From NCBI RefSeq assembly GCF_007859315.1, contig NZ_VOHA01000005.1, forward strand, positions 1-64,000: a stretch of 64,000 nt of DNA. Reading direction: 5' to 3'. The notes below the pieces were generated by a model. The model worked only from the letters and a program-made list of their open reading frames with translations, searched no databases and was not told the DNA's origin. The DNA comes from Reyranella sp. CPCC 100927. Its GTDB lineage: Bacteria; Pseudomonadota; Alphaproteobacteria; Reyranellales; Reyranellaceae. Within the stretch, counting starts at the first letter, position 1. The number at the start of each line of letters is the position of its first letter. A program made the translations under genes and the position numbers. Positions 25,092 through 32,839 of the stretch are shown in pieces.

Positions 25092-26255
25092 TCACGCCGC
25101 CAGGGCGTCGCCGCGCCGGTCGTGGTGAACGATGCGGCCGGCCACGATCGTGGCGACCACACGCGGCCATCGCGGGTCATGGGCGTCGACCAGGATGATA
25201 TCGGCGCGCCGGCCGGGGGCCAGGCTGCCGCGTTCGGCGAGACCCGCGGCGCGTGCTGCGTTCTGCGATACCAGCGGCCAGAAGCGGTCGATGCCGCTGC
25301 CGTGCTCGCGCGCCAGGCGGAAGGGAGCATGCAGCAGGGCGGGGTAGTAGTAGTCGGAGGTCAGCACATCGCAGATGCCGTCAGTGACCAGCTCGGCGGC
25401 CGATACGCCCGACAGATGGCTGCCGCCGCGCACGACGTTGGGTGCGCCCATCAGCACGTGGTCGCCATCGGTGCGCGCCACCTGTGCCGTGGCCCGGTTC
25501 TTGGGGAATTCGCACAGCGTGCAGCCCAGCGCATGCAGCGCCGCGCGTTGCGCCGGCGTTTCATCGTCGTGGCTGGCGAGCGGCACGCCGAGCCGCCGTG
25601 CCGTCGCGGCCAGGGTTTCGATGGCCGCGGGTACTGCATCGGCTCGGGTGCCGACCGATCGCAGCAGATCGCGGAATGCGTCAACGGTCGTGCTGCCACG
25701 CTCGGCGAATTTCAGCAGTGCTGCAGGGTCGTCGACCTTGGCCAGCATGGGTGGCGTGTGGTCGTTGAAGGCCAGCAGGTGGATGCGTCCGTCCGCCAGC
25801 CACTGCAGGACCGTGGGGACCGAGTCGAGATTGTAGGTTTCCCAGCGCAGGTGCAGGCGCGTGTCGCAGGCCAGCGACGTGCGCAGCCGGTCCAGCGCGT
25901 CGGCCATGGCGTGCGCCCGCGCAGTGCCGCGCAGGCCGGGTTCCCAGGACCAGGTTACGCCGTGGAAAGCGGTCGTCACGCCATTGGCTGCCAGTTGTCG
26001 GTCGGTGTCGAGAAGGGCGAGGTCGTCGGCAAAGAATACGCCGGGTCGCGGCATCAGCTGGCGCTCGAAGGCATCGCCGTGCAGATCGATGATGCCGGGC
26101 AGTGCCAGCAGCCCGCCAAAATGCAGTTCGCGCGCGCCGGTGCCTAGGTTACCAATATCGGCGATCTGCGATCCGTCGATGCCGATCGCCGTATCGGCCA
26201 CCAGGCCGCCATCCACCAGGGCCTGCACGCCCACGATACGCCACCGCTGTTGCAT
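25092..26255 (-). CDS. phnM: alpha-D-ribose 1-methylphosphonate 5-triphosphate diphosphatase (PhnM family)
   Basis: This 387-residue metal-dependent amidohydrolase has the PhnM signature LPGIIDLHGDAFERQLMPRPG (read in two parts, the HxD-type metal motif and the PRPG loop), SHDDETPAQ with further ligands, and a C-terminal LAPGRRADIILVD typical of the superfamily. PhnM normally removes diphosphate in the C-P lyase pathway for phosphonate use. None of phnGHIJKL is present here, so this is an orphan gene with either a distant partner set or another substrate. GGAGGGC before the ATG at 26255 supports this start. Confidence 0.9.
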   Translation of the reverse strand: MQQRWRIVGVQALVDGGLVADTAIGIDGSQIADIGNLGTGARELHFGGLLALPGIIDLHGDAFERQLMPRPGVFFADDLALLDTDRQLAANGVTTAFHGVTWSWEPGLRGTARAHAMADALDRLRTSLACDTRLHLRWETYNLDSVPTVLQWLADGRIHLLAFNDHTPPMLAKVDDPAALLKFAERGSTTVDAFRDLLRSVGTRADAVPAAIETLAATARRLGVPLASHDDETPAQRAALHALGCTLCEFPKNRATAQVARTDGDHVLMGAPNVVRGGSHLSGVSAAELVTDGICDVLTSDYYYPALLHAPFRLAREHGSGIDRFWPLVSQNAARAAGLAERGSLAPGRRADIILVDAHDPRWPRVVATIVAGRIVHHDRRGDALAA

Positions 26256-26385
26256 CGCCTTGCCCTCCGCTGCGACGACGTAACGTCGGTTTGTGACAGG
26301 TTGGTGAAGGTTCGCCCCGAAGCGTGTGGATCGATCCCCTGGCGTCGACTGCCATCGCCAGACCGCGAGCGATCGAGGTGCCGGC

Positions 26386-26853
26386 CTAGCCCAGGATCGC
26401 CCGCCGGCGCTCGAAGCTGGCCTTGGGCCACAAAGCCTCCATGTCGTAGTAGACCTCGAACGCCGCGACACCGGGCGGCAGCGTGATCCACGGCAGTTTC
26501 GAGCGCGTGAAGATGTGGACGTCAGGCGGCAACGCTGCCGGCGTGTCGAGTGTACCGACGCGTACGAAACGCAATGCCGGGCGGCGGCCGTAGTCGCTCC
26601 ACAGCGCCGTCCGGCAGGTCGGACAGCGATGGATGTCGTGAGGATGTCCACTGTCCGTGGGCACGCCGACGGCTTCGGGTTCGCCCGAGACCAAGACGAT
26701 GCGGTCGGCTTCGATCAGGGCATTGAGTACGAAGGCGCTGCCCGTCTGCCGCTGACAATCATGGCAGTGACAGCAGTGCACGAACATCGGCGATGACGTG
26801 AGGCGGTACCGCACGGCACCACAGGCACAACCGCCCGCGAGATTGTCGGTCAT
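26386..26853 (-). CDS. GFA family protein (CENP-V/GFA domain)
   Basis: This is a second 155-residue GFA/CENP-V family protein. Zinc ligands appear as CACG (Cys9, Cys11), CHCHDC (28,30,33) and CPTC later in the chain. The ATG at 26853 has a GGGAGAAG ribosome site. The open frame continues upstream to 27528 but overlaps other genes and is not used. Together with the gene at 24033 it brackets phnM and the unknown protein. Function is probably glutathione- or zinc-linked, not certain. Confidence 0.9.
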   Translation of the reverse strand: MTDNLAGGCACGAVRYRLTSSPMFVHCCHCHDCQRQTGSAFVLNALIEADRIVLVSGEPEAVGVPTDSGHPHDIHRCPTCRTALWSDYGRRPALRFVRVGTLDTPAALPPDVHIFTRSKLPWITLPPGVAAFEVYYDMEALWPKASFERRRAILG

Positions 26854-27045
26854 TCGGCTTCTCCCATCTCTTGCGCATCTGATCCTTACGCGCCGAGAGA
26901 GATTCGTGGCACCACTGTGGCAGGCGGCTGCCTGCGATGCCAGGACATGTCGTTGTCCGGCTTTGTCCCGAGATGCCCTCTGCGCGTTGTCTGCCGGCAA
27001 GGCAAGATCGCGCCGGTACACGAGCGTTCGGAGGAGTGCGGAACA

Positions 27046-27678
27046 ATGCGGTGGCCGGAAGTTGGAACGATCGGCCGTCACATGCTGTTCGCTGTGTTGT
27101 TCGTCGGTCTTCAGGGCGTTGCCGCGATCGCCAAGGCACAGCCATCGCCGGAGCGCATCCTGGCGATCGTCATTCATGGCCTGCAAACGGGTCAGGTCAA
27201 CCAGGGCTGGTTTGGCCAGCAGCTGTTGCAGGTGATCTACCAGCAGACCAACGGCACCTTCGTCTACAACAAGCTGGTCGAATTGGGGCCCGTGCAGAAC
27301 ATCCAGATCATGGGGCAGCAACCGGTGCCCCAGGGCATGATTTATGCCATGCGTGCCTTCCACCCGGGCGGTGCCACTGACTGGCAGATGGGCTTCAGCC
27401 AGATGTCCAATCGCATCGAGTACCTGGCCATCAACGTGGTCGGCAGTACCCCGTCCCCGTCGGGGCCACCCCCCGTTTCGCGCCAGCCCGATCCCCAGGC
27501 AAGGCCGTTCCCGCGGGTCCAACCGCACCAGCCGGAGCCACCCGATTCCGACCCGCCGCCGCAGCGTCCATCACCGCCGCTCGCCGGGCCGCCCTCCATG
27601 CCGACGCCGAGCCCGCCGCCGCCACGAGGCGGCACGGGCGGCAGCGAGGCCTGCCGGCTGTACCCCAATCTCTGCTGA
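27046..27678 (+). CDS. secreted proline-rich protein of unknown function
   Basis: This 210-residue protein has a signal peptide (hydrophobic MLFAVLFVGLQGVAAIAKAQP), a Gln-rich middle region with repeated GQQ/NQ segments (about 45-130), then a proline-rich tail (about 140-200) and a C-terminal Cys in LYPNLC. I do not recognise the family. GGAGGAG precedes the ATG at 27046. The next gene, a secreted zinc protease, follows after 12 bp in the same direction, so they are probably one transcript and work together in the periplasm or outside the cell. The tail could span the cell wall or bind a partner. Confidence 0.75.
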   Translation: MRWPEVGTIGRHMLFAVLFVGLQGVAAIAKAQPSPERILAIVIHGLQTGQVNQGWFGQQLLQVIYQQTNGTFVYNKLVELGPVQNIQIMGQQPVPQGMIYAMRAFHPGGATDWQMGFSQMSNRIEYLAINVVGSTPSPSGPPPVSRQPDPQARPFPRVQPHQPEPPDSDPPPQRPSPPLAGPPSMPTPSPPPPRGGTGGSEACRLYPNLC

Positions 27679-27690
27679 AGCAGGATCGCC

Positions 27691-28461
27691 ATGATTGTTC
27701 GTCGCGAGGTCGTTCTGGGCGGTGCTCTGCTGTTGCTCTGGGGGCGAAGCACATGCCCGGCGCAAGCGCAGCCGCGCCAGCGGCAGGGCTATAGCGGCTG
27801 CATTCTCACCGACGCCGAGTTGTCGTCCTACTACGACGTGGCGGCGGAGATGCGGATGTACACGACAGGGCAGGAGCCCATCATCCGTCAGTCCGGCGAC
27901 CCGACGTTCGACTATGCGCTCGCCCAGACATTGGCGCGTCTCACGGCGACGCTGCAGGTCCTGCCGGGCTTCGCCTACTATGACGACCATGACGGCATGA
28001 ACGCGTTCGCCAGCTCCGCCGTCCGCATGCAGAAGGCCGACGGGACGGTTCTCTTCGGTGGCCGCCTCCTGAAGCGCCTGATGTCGGGCAACGATCACCC
28101 CGACGTGGCCGTCACCGCCATCTGCGCTCACGAATACGGCCACATCCTGCAGTTCAAACGCGGCCTCATCCCGCGCCTGCGGGCCGGCCAACCGACCGTG
28201 AAGCGCGCCGAACTGCATGCTGATTTCCTGGCCGGCTACTATGCCGGCCGCCGCAAGCTGGAAAAGCGCGACTATCCGGCCGCCGTGTTCGCCGCCACCC
28301 AGCATGCCTTCGGCGACAACCAGGTGAACCATCCCAGTCACCACGGCACGCCGACGGAACGTGCCGCGGCCATCGTCGAGGGCTTCAAGGCCGGCTATGA
28401 GCACGGCCGGCCGCTCGATGACGCCATCGCTGCCGGCATGACTTACGTGTCACGTCTGTAG
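27691..28461 (+). CDS. secreted HExxH zinc metalloprotease-like protein
   Basis: This 256-residue protein has an N-terminal RR followed by a hydrophobic stretch (Tat-like or Sec signal, residues 4-27) and the gluzincin motif HEYGH at 147-151. A downstream ELHADF (Glu174, Asp178) supplies a plausible third zinc ligand, as in M48-type peptidases. Substrate and exact family are unknown; it resembles predicted neutral zinc metallopeptidases in soil bacteria. It is 12 bp downstream of the proline-rich secreted gene. The ATG at 27691 follows an AGGA ribosome site. Confidence 0.8.
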   Translation: MIVRREVVLGGALLLLWGRSTCPAQAQPRQRQGYSGCILTDAELSSYYDVAAEMRMYTTGQEPIIRQSGDPTFDYALAQTLARLTATLQVLPGFAYYDDHDGMNAFASSAVRMQKADGTVLFGGRLLKRLMSGNDHPDVAVTAICAHEYGHILQFKRGLIPRLRAGQPTVKRAELHADFLAGYYAGRRKLEKRDYPAAVFAATQHAFGDNQVNHPSHHGTPTERAAAIVEGFKAGYEHGRPLDDAIAAGMTYVSRL

Positions 28462-28471
28462 CGCGTGCCGA

Positions 28472-28771
28472 TCAGGTCGGCTGCGAAGCGGCCGGAGGTT
28501 TGCCCTGAACCATCGGGAAGCCCAGGAAGCCGAGGCTGTTGGGGTTGAAGCTGTACTCCCAGCGCACAGCGCCGCTGTCCTTGGTGATCTTTTCGTAGAT
28601 CTGGTCCACCGTCTCGATCACCAGGACAACGCCGTCGGCATCCTCGCTGGTCTCGGGGAAAACAATCCGCGTGAGGCCATTGTCGGTCGCCTCGATGGTG
28701 AAGGCGGCGCCGACATTGACCACGACGGGGCGCCCGGGTGCCCGGTGCAGCTTGATCCAAATGGCTGACAT
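28472..28771 (-). CDS. FlbD-like small domain protein
   Basis: This 99-residue cytoplasmic protein matches, by eye, the pattern of the FlbD-like domain: IKLHRAPGRPVVVNVGAAFTIEA, then LTRIVF and VIETVDQIYEKI, corresponding to the FlbD ILLTRxxGxxxxVN...IE...VxExxxEIxxxI layout. FlbD is best known in flagellar loci, but no flagellar gene occurs here. The C-terminal 25 residues are proline-rich and unmatched. GGAAGG lies before the ATG. The adjacent receiver-like gene is on the other strand. Confidence 0.6.
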   Translation of the reverse strand: MSAIWIKLHRAPGRPVVVNVGAAFTIEATDNGLTRIVFPETSEDADGVVLVIETVDQIYEKITKDSGAVRWEYSFNPNSLGFLGFPMVQGKPPAASQPT

Positions 28772-28901
28772 CCCTGTTTCCTTCCTGGATGGTTGATGCG
28801 CGATCCCGGCGTGGGTATCGGCGCTCCTGACGTTTATCCACTAACGCTTGTCCGTGGCGGCATCGTTACGACGCCGCCGGCGTGCCCAGTGCATTCGCCG
28901 G

Positions 28902-28926
28902 GGAACCATCGGTCTCGCGTGGCGTT
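28902..28926 (+). promoter_or_regulatory. EcfG-type general stress promoter
   Basis: GGAAC (28902-28906), 16 bases, then CGTT (28923-28926) matches the alphaproteobacterial general stress consensus GGAAC-N16/17-CGTT. It lies 47 nt upstream of the receiver-like gene. The match is complete in both boxes; a chance hit is possible, since two 4-5 bp boxes are short. Confidence 0.5.
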
Positions 28927-28973
28927 GTCGGCACGCATGGCGCAGGCGCCTGCACAAAGGTGTGGGAGTAGGG

Positions 28974-29414
28974 ATGTCGGAATCACGAGGTGCGGCGCAC
29001 AATTTTCTTCTTGTGGTCCACGACGATCCGGAAGCCGCAGCCAGGATTGCCGAACATTTTCACCAGAACGGCTATGACGTGGACTGTGCGAGTACCTTCG
29101 CCGACGCTGAAGCGCTGCTGCTGACCTGTCGATACGACGCCTTGGTGACCAGCCTCGATCTGCCGGATGGCAGTGGCCTTGATCTTCTTCCACTGTGCCC
29201 GCGGTGGTTTGGCTGCCGCGCCGTGATCGTCAGCCCGAAACAGGATCCGAAAACCGATGCGAACGCCTTGATGATGGGGGCGATTGCCGTCATCGCGGAG
29301 CCGCTGGATCTTTGGGCATTGCGCGATTGCCTGAGCGACGAGCCAAGGGATGCCGTGTCGTGCGAGCGGGACGGAAGCGTGCGGACGGACGACGGCGAGC
29401 ACGCTGGCTTGTAG
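28974..29414 (+). CDS. degenerate stand-alone response-regulator receiver
   Basis: This 146-residue protein has the receiver fold layout (LLVVHDDPEAAARIAEHF, residues 12-29; YDALVTSLDLPDGSG, 54-68; GAIAVIAEPLDLWAL, 102-116) but lacks key residues. The first acidic residue is His16, the phospho-acceptor Asp is Ser60 (an Asp is two residues on), and the invariant Lys of the KP motif is Glu109. It therefore probably cannot be phosphorylated in the usual way. There is no output domain; the 25-residue tail is acidic. A GGAAC-N16-CGTT box upstream suggests general stress control. Confidence 0.85.
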   Translation: MSESRGAAHNFLLVVHDDPEAAARIAEHFHQNGYDVDCASTFADAEALLLTCRYDALVTSLDLPDGSGLDLLPLCPRWFGCRAVIVSPKQDPKTDANALMMGAIAVIAEPLDLWALRDCLSDEPRDAVSCERDGSVRTDDGEHAGL

Positions 29415-29494
29415 GAACGACGTGCCGGATGATCTAGAAGGTCGCGTGCCGCTGGTCGCGGTACGTCGCGACCACCTCCCGTGAGCCGCAAGCC

Positions 29495-30094
29495 ATGGCG
29501 CAATCCGACCTGTTCAGCCAACCGCTGCCGCCGGGCCTCTGCGTCGCCGATGACGTCATCACGTCCGACGAAGAAAACGCGCTCATCGCTGCGATCGATG
29601 GCGCCGACCTGTCGCCGTTCCGGTTCCAGGGTTGGACTGCCAGGCGGCAGACGGCCGCGTTCGGCTTGCACTATGACTACGGCACGGCCCAGCTGGGCCG
29701 CGCTGATCCAATCCCCGAATGGCTCACGACCCTACGGGCTCGGGCCGCGCAGTTTGCGCACGTCTCGGGCGATGCGTTCGTGCAGGTCCTGCTGACACGT
29801 TACGATCCGGGAGCGGGTATCGGTTGGCATCGTGATCGCCCCGTCTACGAGCATGTCGTCGGCATCTCGCTTGGCACGGCCGCCGTGATGCGGTTCCGGC
29901 GGCGCCGGCCTGACGGTTTTGATCGCGCGCAGACCCTGCTGGCAGCGCGCTCGATCTACCATCTCAGCGGCGGGGTGCGACATCAATGGGAGCACAGCAT
30001 CGCACCCATGACTGTCACCCGGTGGTCGATCACATTCCGAAGCCTGTCGGAGAAGGGCTACCGGCAGGCGCAAGAGAAGGCAGTGCCATCCTGA
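29495..30094 (+). CDS. alpha-ketoglutarate-dependent dioxygenase AlkB-like
   Basis: This 199-residue protein is a Fe(II)/2-oxoglutarate oxygenase of the AlkB type that would remove alkyl groups from nucleic acid bases. The iron ligands are visible as H112 and D114 (WHRDRP) and H167 (WEHSI), and 2OG-binding Arg residues lie in TRWSITFRS. Short relatives of this size are common in Proteobacteria next to unrelated genes. The ribosome site before 29495 is weak. It converges on the TauD gene. Confidence 0.9.
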   Translation: MAQSDLFSQPLPPGLCVADDVITSDEENALIAAIDGADLSPFRFQGWTARRQTAAFGLHYDYGTAQLGRADPIPEWLTTLRARAAQFAHVSGDAFVQVLLTRYDPGAGIGWHRDRPVYEHVVGISLGTAAVMRFRRRRPDGFDRAQTLLAARSIYHLSGGVRHQWEHSIAPMTVTRWSITFRSLSEKGYRQAQEKAVPS

Positions 30095-30116
30095 CGGGCC
30101 GGCGGCGCGAGACAGG

Positions 30117-31010
30117 TCAGGCCGCCTGTGGCGTTTGCCCCGCGTCGCCGACGGGGATCGGCTTTTCGCCCTGAATGGTGGTCCGCCGCATCTCGCGCCG
30201 GTGGCCGGCATAGTCGTTGATGGCGAAGTGCTGCAGGCAGCGGTTGTCCCACATCGCCAACGCGCCGGGTGACCAGGCGAAGCGGCAGGTGAACTCGGGC
30301 CGCACGGCGTGGCTGTAGAGGAACTCCAGCAGCGGCAAGCTCTCGCGTTCGGTCATGTCGTCGAAGCGCACCGTATAGGCCGTGTTGACATAGAGTGCCC
30401 GGCGGCCGGACTCGGGGTGCACGCGCACGACAGGATGGACCATCTCCACCATGTCGGCGGCATCGTGACGGACCTTCATGCTGCGGGCATTGCTGTTGTC
30501 GTGAAAGGCGCCACCCTTGGCATAGGACTTGGCCCAGTAGATGGCGCGCAGCCCATCGAGCATCTGTCGCAAGCCATCCGACAGCGTCTCGTAGGCGAGG
30601 TACTGATTGGCAAACAACGTGTCGCCGCCGTAGAGCGGCAGTTCCCGGGCGTGCAGCAGCGTGTAGGCTGGCGGCGTCTCGAGGAAACTCCAGTCGGAAT
30701 GCCAGTTGCCACCGAACGTCGGCTTGGCGCCTTCATCGGCTTCCTTGGCGACCTTGATGACGTTGGGGTGCGTCTCTTCACCCTCGACGAAGGGATCGCG
30801 GCCGAAACCGCCAAAGTACGACGCGAAGCGAACCTGGTCTGTATCGCGCATGCCGCCTTGGCCGCGGAAGAACAGCACCAGGTTGTCGACGATGGCGCGC
30901 CGTATTTCACCGACCACCGCGCTGCTCAACGGTTGCGTCAGGTCGACGCCGCCGATTTCGGCGCCACAGCCACCTGCGATACGCAAGACCTCGATGTGCC
31001 GGTACGCCAT
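30117..31010 (-). CDS. TauD/TfdA family 2-oxoglutarate dioxygenase
   Basis: This 297-residue Fe(II)/2OG oxygenase has the proximal iron motif H104-x-D106 (WHSDWSF), the distal His in WDNRCLQHFAIND (about H261) and the 2OG-binding Arg in REMRR. It is close in layout to taurine dioxygenase, but some TauD relatives act on other sulfonates or herbicides, so the substrate is open. The ATG at 31010 follows GAGAGGAC. No sulfonate importer is nearby. Its promoter faces the ArsR gene across a 116-bp gap with a large dyad. Confidence 0.9.
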   Translation of the reverse strand: MAYRHIEVLRIAGGCGAEIGGVDLTQPLSSAVVGEIRRAIVDNLVLFFRGQGGMRDTDQVRFASYFGGFGRDPFVEGEETHPNVIKVAKEADEGAKPTFGGNWHSDWSFLETPPAYTLLHARELPLYGGDTLFANQYLAYETLSDGLRQMLDGLRAIYWAKSYAKGGAFHDNSNARSMKVRHDAADMVEMVHPVVRVHPESGRRALYVNTAYTVRFDDMTERESLPLLEFLYSHAVRPEFTCRFAWSPGALAMWDNRCLQHFAINDYAGHRREMRRTTIQGEKPIPVGDAGQTPQAA

Positions 31011-31079
31011 GTCTGTCCTCTCCGCGAAACACGCGCGTCGATTCGCATTGTCGGGGACAAAGGGCATCTCGTGAAGGCC

Positions 31080-31121
31080 TTTAATGTAGCATTGACTTAA
31101 TTAAGCATTAGGTACATTAAA
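31080..31121. promoter_or_regulatory. large AT-rich dyad operator upstream of ArsR
   Basis: TTTAATGTA (31080-31088) and TACATTAAA (31113-31121) are a perfect 9-bp inverted repeat, and an 8-bp palindrome TTAATTAA (31097-31104) sits exactly on the same centre. AGCATT is also repeated at 31088-31093 and 31104-31109. The region ends 5 nt before the ArsR start. ArsR/SmtB proteins bind such 12-2-12-like dyads, so it is the likely autorepression site and may reach the divergent TauD gene. Confidence 0.65.
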
Positions 31122-31126
31122 GATCC

Positions 31127-31423
31127 ATGGACAGTTTGGCCGCTCTTGCCGATCCCACCCGTCGTCGGATTGTCGAAGCGCTGGCGGACGGGCCGCTGTC
31201 TTCAGGGGAGATCGCCGGCCGCTTTGACATCACCGCGCCCGCGATCTCGCAGCATCTCAAGACATTGCGGGCGGCGAAGCTCGTGCGTGTCCGGGCCCAG
31301 GCGCAGCGGCGGATCTACGAGCTTGACCGGGAGGGCGTCGATGCGGTGGCGACCTGGGTCAATGCGTTGAAGCGCTTCTGGGCCGGCAAGTTCGACGCCC
31401 TGGAAGCGTCACTGCGCCGCTAA
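31127..31423 (+). CDS. ArsR family winged-helix regulator
   Basis: This 98-residue ArsR/SmtB-type repressor opens with the usual LADPTRRRIVEALADGPLSSGEIAGRF and recognition helix SQHLKTLRAAKLV. No cysteine metal site (ELCVCDL-type) is present, so it belongs to the non-metal group that pairs with SRPBCC/AHSA1 proteins. The start lies directly beside the dyad operator. The SRPBCC gene follows after 23 bp, and the two form the typical regulator-AHSA1 operon. Confidence 0.92.
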   Translation: MDSLAALADPTRRRIVEALADGPLSSGEIAGRFDITAPAISQHLKTLRAAKLVRVRAQAQRRIYELDREGVDAVATWVNALKRFWAGKFDALEASLRR

Positions 31424-31446
31424 CCCATCGCGGTTGGAGAAGAGAC

Positions 31447-31956
31447 ATGGACGACAAAGGGATGATGGCGACGGTGCCGTGCGTGACGTTCAAGCGCATC
31501 CTGCCGGGCCCGATCGGGAAGGTGTGGTCGCATTTGACGGACACGCGATTGTTGCCGTTGTGGTTCGGTGAAGACAGCAGCATCGAGCCGCGCCAGGGCG
31601 GCGTGGTGCGCCTGATGGGCGGCCATATCCGTGGGATCGTCACGCAATGGCAGCCGCCGAGCAAGCTGATCTACACCTGGAACGTGTTCACGCCCGAGGA
31701 TGGCCCCGATGCGGTTTCGGCCTATCCCGAGTCCTATCCGACATTCGCACTCGCGCCTCATGGCGCCGACGTGATGCTGACGTTCCAGCATTTTCCTGTT
31801 CTCGAGCGCTTCGTGCCGCAGAACGCGATGGGATGGCATGCGATGCTCGATATGTTGAGCGCCACCCTGCGCGGCGAGACGCTCGCGGAGCGGTCCGTCT
31901 CCATGCAGAAGAATGCCGCGCTGTATGGCGTCGACCTCAACAATCTGGCGCGATGA
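31447..31956 (+). CDS. SRPBCC/AHSA1 domain protein
   Basis: This 169-residue protein has the START-like SRPBCC fold (FKRILPGPIGKVWSHLTDTRLL near the start, then WQPPSKLIYTW and MLTFQHFP). Such AHSA1-type proteins sit next to ArsR genes in many genomes and probably bind a hydrophobic ligand. The role is not established. It lies 23 bp after the ArsR gene and is followed by a convergent AraC gene 13 bp away. Confidence 0.88.
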   Translation: MDDKGMMATVPCVTFKRILPGPIGKVWSHLTDTRLLPLWFGEDSSIEPRQGGVVRLMGGHIRGIVTQWQPPSKLIYTWNVFTPEDGPDAVSAYPESYPTFALAPHGADVMLTFQHFPVLERFVPQNAMGWHAMLDMLSATLRGETLAERSVSMQKNAALYGVDLNNLAR

Positions 31957-31969
31957 CCAACAGCAACGT

Positions 31970-32749
31970 TCAGGCGTCGCGGCCGAAATAGACGCTGGGT
32001 GCAACGCCCAGCGTTCGCCGGAACATGGCGCTGAAGGCGCTGGGGCTGTCGTAGCCCAGCGACAAGGCGACATCGACGATCGGCGTGCCCGCGGCAAGCG
32101 CATCGAGGCTCTTCAGCAGGCGGGCGCGACGAACCCACTGGGCGAAGCTCATGCCGGTTTCGCGCTGGAAGAGGCGGGAGAGGGTGCGAGGGCTGGTGTC
32201 GAGATAGGCCGCGCCGCTGGCCAGGGACACCGGCTCTTCGGGTCGCTGCAGGATGCGCTTGCAGAGCGCGGCCAGCGCAGGATCCGCCGGCAGACGGATA
32301 TCGAGCGAGAGGATCGGCAGCGCGCGGAGCTCGTCGAGGATGAGCTCCATGATCCGCTCCTCGCGGCCGCCCAGGGGGTAGTCGAGGGGCAGGGTTGTCG
32401 CCGTGTCGAGCAGCGCGCGCAGCAGCGGCGATATGTCGACCACCACGCAATCGGCCTGCAGATCGGCCCTGGCGCCGGGTTCGATGAAGACAGTGCGCAT
32501 CTGGACCGACCCCGTGAGGCGGACCTCGTGCGTCATGCCGGGCGGCATCCACACGCCGCGATGGGGCGGTACGACCCACGTGCCGGCCTCGGAGTTCACC
32601 GTCACGACGCCTGACAATGAATGCAGCAGCTGCGCCCGGCGGTGGCTGTGCCAGGCGATCACGTGTCCGTGCGGATAGTCCTTGGCCAGCGCCGCAACAG
32701 GGCGCGTGGTCGACTGGAAGGGCAACGAATCAGGATCGTCGTGGGCCAT
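31970..32749 (-). CDS. AraC family transcriptional regulator with cupin sensor
   Basis: This 259-residue regulator has an N-terminal cupin (HGHVIAWHSHRRAQLLHSLSG, metal-type His residues) and C-terminal paired AraC helix-turn-helix motifs (SLASGAAYLDTSPRTLSRLF, and DVALSLGYDSPSAFSAMFRR, about 175-250). It is divergent from an MFS gene at 32840 and probably activates it, in line with the common AraC-MFS pairing. The sensed ligand is unknown. Confidence 0.93.
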   Translation of the reverse strand: MAHDDPDSLPFQSTTRPVAALAKDYPHGHVIAWHSHRRAQLLHSLSGVVTVNSEAGTWVVPPHRGVWMPPGMTHEVRLTGSVQMRTVFIEPGARADLQADCVVVDISPLLRALLDTATTLPLDYPLGGREERIMELILDELRALPILSLDIRLPADPALAALCKRILQRPEEPVSLASGAAYLDTSPRTLSRLFQRETGMSFAQWVRRARLLKSLDALAAGTPIVDVALSLGYDSPSAFSAMFRRTLGVAPSVYFGRDA

Positions 32750-32839
32750 GGCTGGTTCGCGACGATAGCTGTCTTATACGCTGGCGCAAGCCATTTGGGT
32801 TCTGTGTACCGGTCAGCTGTTCGCAACTGGATACACATC

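Noticed and set aside
25092-26651. 519-residue form of PhnM
   Set aside because: The first 132 residues lie upstream of a clear ribosome site and ATG at 26255 and overlap the opposite-frame GFA gene; they carry no family sequence.
26917-27045. N-terminal extension of the proline-rich secreted protein
   Set aside because: The signal peptide starts after ATG 27046, which has a GGAGGAG ribosome site, and the extension would bury it.
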